DNA of 64,000 bases. It comes from an uncultured Verrucomicrobiota bacterium (GTDB lineage: Bacteria > Verrucomicrobiota > Verrucomicrobiia > Limisphaerales > UBA9464). Shown here piece after piece: positions 62,705 through 64,000 of the stretch. The number at the start of each line of letters is the position of its first letter. Positions within the stretch are counted from its first letter, which is position 1. Below the pieces are notes generated by a model. The model did not search any database and was not told the DNA's origin. It was given only the letters and a program-made list of their open reading frames with translations. Position numbers and translations under genes: made by a program. The stretch lies in the NCBI GenBank assembly GCA_903922605.1, contig CAIXUG010000001.1, forward strand, positions 111,147-175,146. Direction: 5' to 3'.

Positions 62705-63860
62705 GTGTGGTGTCATAGAAGTTCGTTGATTGAATAAGTCGCCTTCGGGCGAGTTTTCCGGCTAGGCTTGGGCATGTCGAAACGAGGCCGTCCACTTGCC
62801 CCTCTGGAGCTGGGTCCTGCCGAAAAGGAGTCCTTGGAGCAACTGGTCCGACGGCGCGGCGCCGGCCATCTGGAGGTGCTCCGGGCCAAGGTGGTCCTGT
62901 GGGCGGCCGAAGGCCTCTCCAACAACGAAATTGTCCGGCGTACCGGCTCAGCGCCCCGACGGTGGGCAAATGGCGCCAGCGGTTCCTTGAAAACCGGACG
63001 GCCGGGCTGAGCGAGCTGCCGCGCAGCGGTGCACCCCGCCGGATTGGTGACGAGCAGGTGCAGGCGGTCATCACGGCCACGTTGGAAAGCAAGCCTGACA
63101 ACGCGACCCATTGGAGCACCCGCGCCATGGCCCAACGCTGCGGCCTGTCCCGTCAGGCCGTGAGCCGCATCTGGCGGGCTTTCGGACTCAAACCGCACCG
63201 CTCAGAAAGCTTCACCCTTTCGACCGATCCGCTGTTTGTGGAGAAGGTCCGGGATGTGGTCGGACTTTATCTGGACCCGCCCGGCAACGCCCTGGTGCTG
63301 TGCGTCGACGAAAAGACCCAGGTGCAGGCCCTGGAACGCAGCCAGCCGGTGCTGCCGCTGCGCCCGGGACGGCCCGAGCGGCGCACCCACGACTACTACC
63401 GGCACGGAACCCTGGCTCTGTTCGCAGCTTTGGACGTGGCCACCGGCCAGGTCATCAGCGCCACCAAACCCAAGCACCGCGCCAAGGAGTTCCTGGGCTT
63501 CCTGCGCCAGATTGAGCGCAACGTCCCCGCCGGACTGGACGTGCATCTCATCCTGGACAACTACGCCACCCACAAAACCGCCGCCGTGGAGGACTGGCTG
63601 GCCAAGCGCCCCCGCTGGAAGCTCCATTTCACACCGATACACAGCAGCTGGCTCAACCAAGTCGAGCGCTGCTTTGCCCGGATAACCCAGGAGCGCATCC
63701 GGCGCGGGGACTTTCGCAGTGTGGCCGAGCTCGCCCGCGCCATTCAGGAATACATCGCCCTCCACAATCAGAATCCGCGCCCCTTTCGCTGGACCGCCTC
63801 CGCCGACCTCATTCTCGGAAAGGTCAAAACAATATGTAACGAACTTCTATGACACCACAC
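62705..63860 (+). mobile_element. IS630-family insertion sequence
   Basis: The element has perfectly matched ends: bases 62702-62727 and 63838-63863 are exact reverse complements over 26 bases. Both sides are flanked by the dinucleotide TA (62703-62704 and 63861-62862-type position at 63861-63862), the usual IS630 target duplication. The body is about 1,156 bases and encodes one transposase, with the DDE motifs described in the pseudogene entry. The right end touches a second IS630-family element. Confidence 0.93.
62774..63852 (+). pseudogene. IS630 transposase with frameshift
   Basis: The N-terminal helix-turn-helix part (MSKRGRPLAPLELGPAEKES ... EGLSNNEIVRRTG) ends about 62950; the rest of the family sequence (SAPTVGKWRQRFLENRTAGL, DEKTQVQALERSQPVL, YYRHGTLALFAALDVATGQV, LHLILDN-like VHLILDNYATHKTAAVEDWL, HFTPIHSSWLNQVERCF) continues in the +1-shifted frame from about 62945. 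One extra base near 62950 (GGCTCAG to GGCCTCAG) restores NEIVRRTGLSAPTVGKW. The DDE residues (D in CVDEKTQ, D in LDNYATHK, E in NQVERCF) are present. Some IS630 elements use programmed frameshifting, but no slippery run is evident. Confidence 0.85.
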
Positions 63861-63917
63861 TAGAGCGTTTTAAATAAAACTGTAGCTATTTTGTGGGGGT
63901 TCTGGCAGGGTTTGGGC

Positions 63918-64000
63918 ATGCGCACTCTGTCGGTGGATTTGCGGGAACGGATTCTGGCGGCATACGACCAGGGTGAGGCCACCCAGGCGGCGGTGGCGGA
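63918..64000 (+). CDS. Second IS630-family transposase, 3' truncated by window
   Basis: The frame starts MRTLSVDLRERILAAYDQGEATQ, the typical helix-turn-helix N-terminus of another IS630 subgroup. The AT-rich segment from 63863 (GAGCGTTTTAAATAAAAC) is probably its left end, sharing the TA that flanks the first element. The two insertion sequences therefore abut with a shared target dinucleotide. Confidence 0.8.
   Translation, partial: MRTLSVDLRERILAAYDQGEATQAAVA

Noticed and set aside
62774..63010. A separate first transposase ORF requiring programmed frameshifting
   Set aside because: The overlap region has no slippery heptamer, and a one-base insertion restores the family sequence, so an ordinary indel is simpler.

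Overview
The window is GC-rich (dense coding, mostly minus strand) and carries gene families typical of the Verrucomicrobiota/Planctomycetota group: a DUF1549/DUF1553 (PSD1) protein, DUF1501 proteins with twin-arginine signals, a very large 'PVC-type' haem-binding CxxCH protein, an exosortase with an EpsI partner, and a secreted protein ending in an FFRL-like tail. The best guess is a free-living Verrucomicrobiota bacterium; I cannot resolve the class from the sequence alone.

Layout. 1-4340: two tandem paralogous hybrid sensor kinases (+), the first cut by the window edge. 4506-10 kb: a minus-strand chain PSD1 > small membrane protein > DUF1501 5' remnant > MazE > MazF > secreted protein > intact DUF1501. 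Most of these genes are joined by overlaps; the exceptions are short gaps of about 15 bases on either side of the MazEF pair. 10-14.5 kb: a metallo-beta-lactamase-fold protein, then a tight ATP-grasp (PurD-like) / alanine racemase / arginyltransferase-like operon. 14.7-21.5 kb: PVC haem protein, an unknown secreted protein, a LytS/LytTR two-component pair and an EF-hand protein. 21.7-24.5 kb: a frameshifted beta-CASP nuclease-like gene and a highly expressed-looking porin with a clear terminator. 24.6-29.4 kb: the C-terminal half of carbamoyl-phosphate synthase large subunit (split carB) and an HpnN-like RND exporter. 29.6-31.8 kb: a GH-A-like secreted protein.

31.8-60.4 kb is one very large exopolysaccharide (EPS) locus, almost entirely on the minus strand. 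Reading in its own direction it begins with exosortase and a NusG-like (UpxY) antiterminator, then a GbsR/MarR regulator behind a perfect palindromic operator, EpsI, heptose genes (gmhA, hldD), GDP-fucose genes (fcl, gmd, a second gmd-like gene), a broken acyltransferase, pyruvyltransferase, Wzx flippase, Wzy-like polymerase, methyltransferases, several GT2/GT4/GT9 glycosyltransferases, WcaF-like acetyltransferase, epimerases and GDP-mannose 3,5-epimerase. The logic is nucleotide-sugar supply (GDP-fucose, GDP-galactose, heptose), lipid-linked repeat assembly, flipping and polymerisation, with exosortase/EpsI linked to the locus as is known for such EPS clusters. Two secreted proteins on the opposite strand (48.9-51.2 kb) interrupt the locus at its most AT-rich part.

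60.6-62.7 kb: a secreted alpha/beta-hydrolase (acetylxylan-esterase-like). 62.7-64 kb: an IS630-family element with perfect 26-bp ends and a frameshifted transposase, abutting the start of a second, different IS630-family element cut by the window edge.
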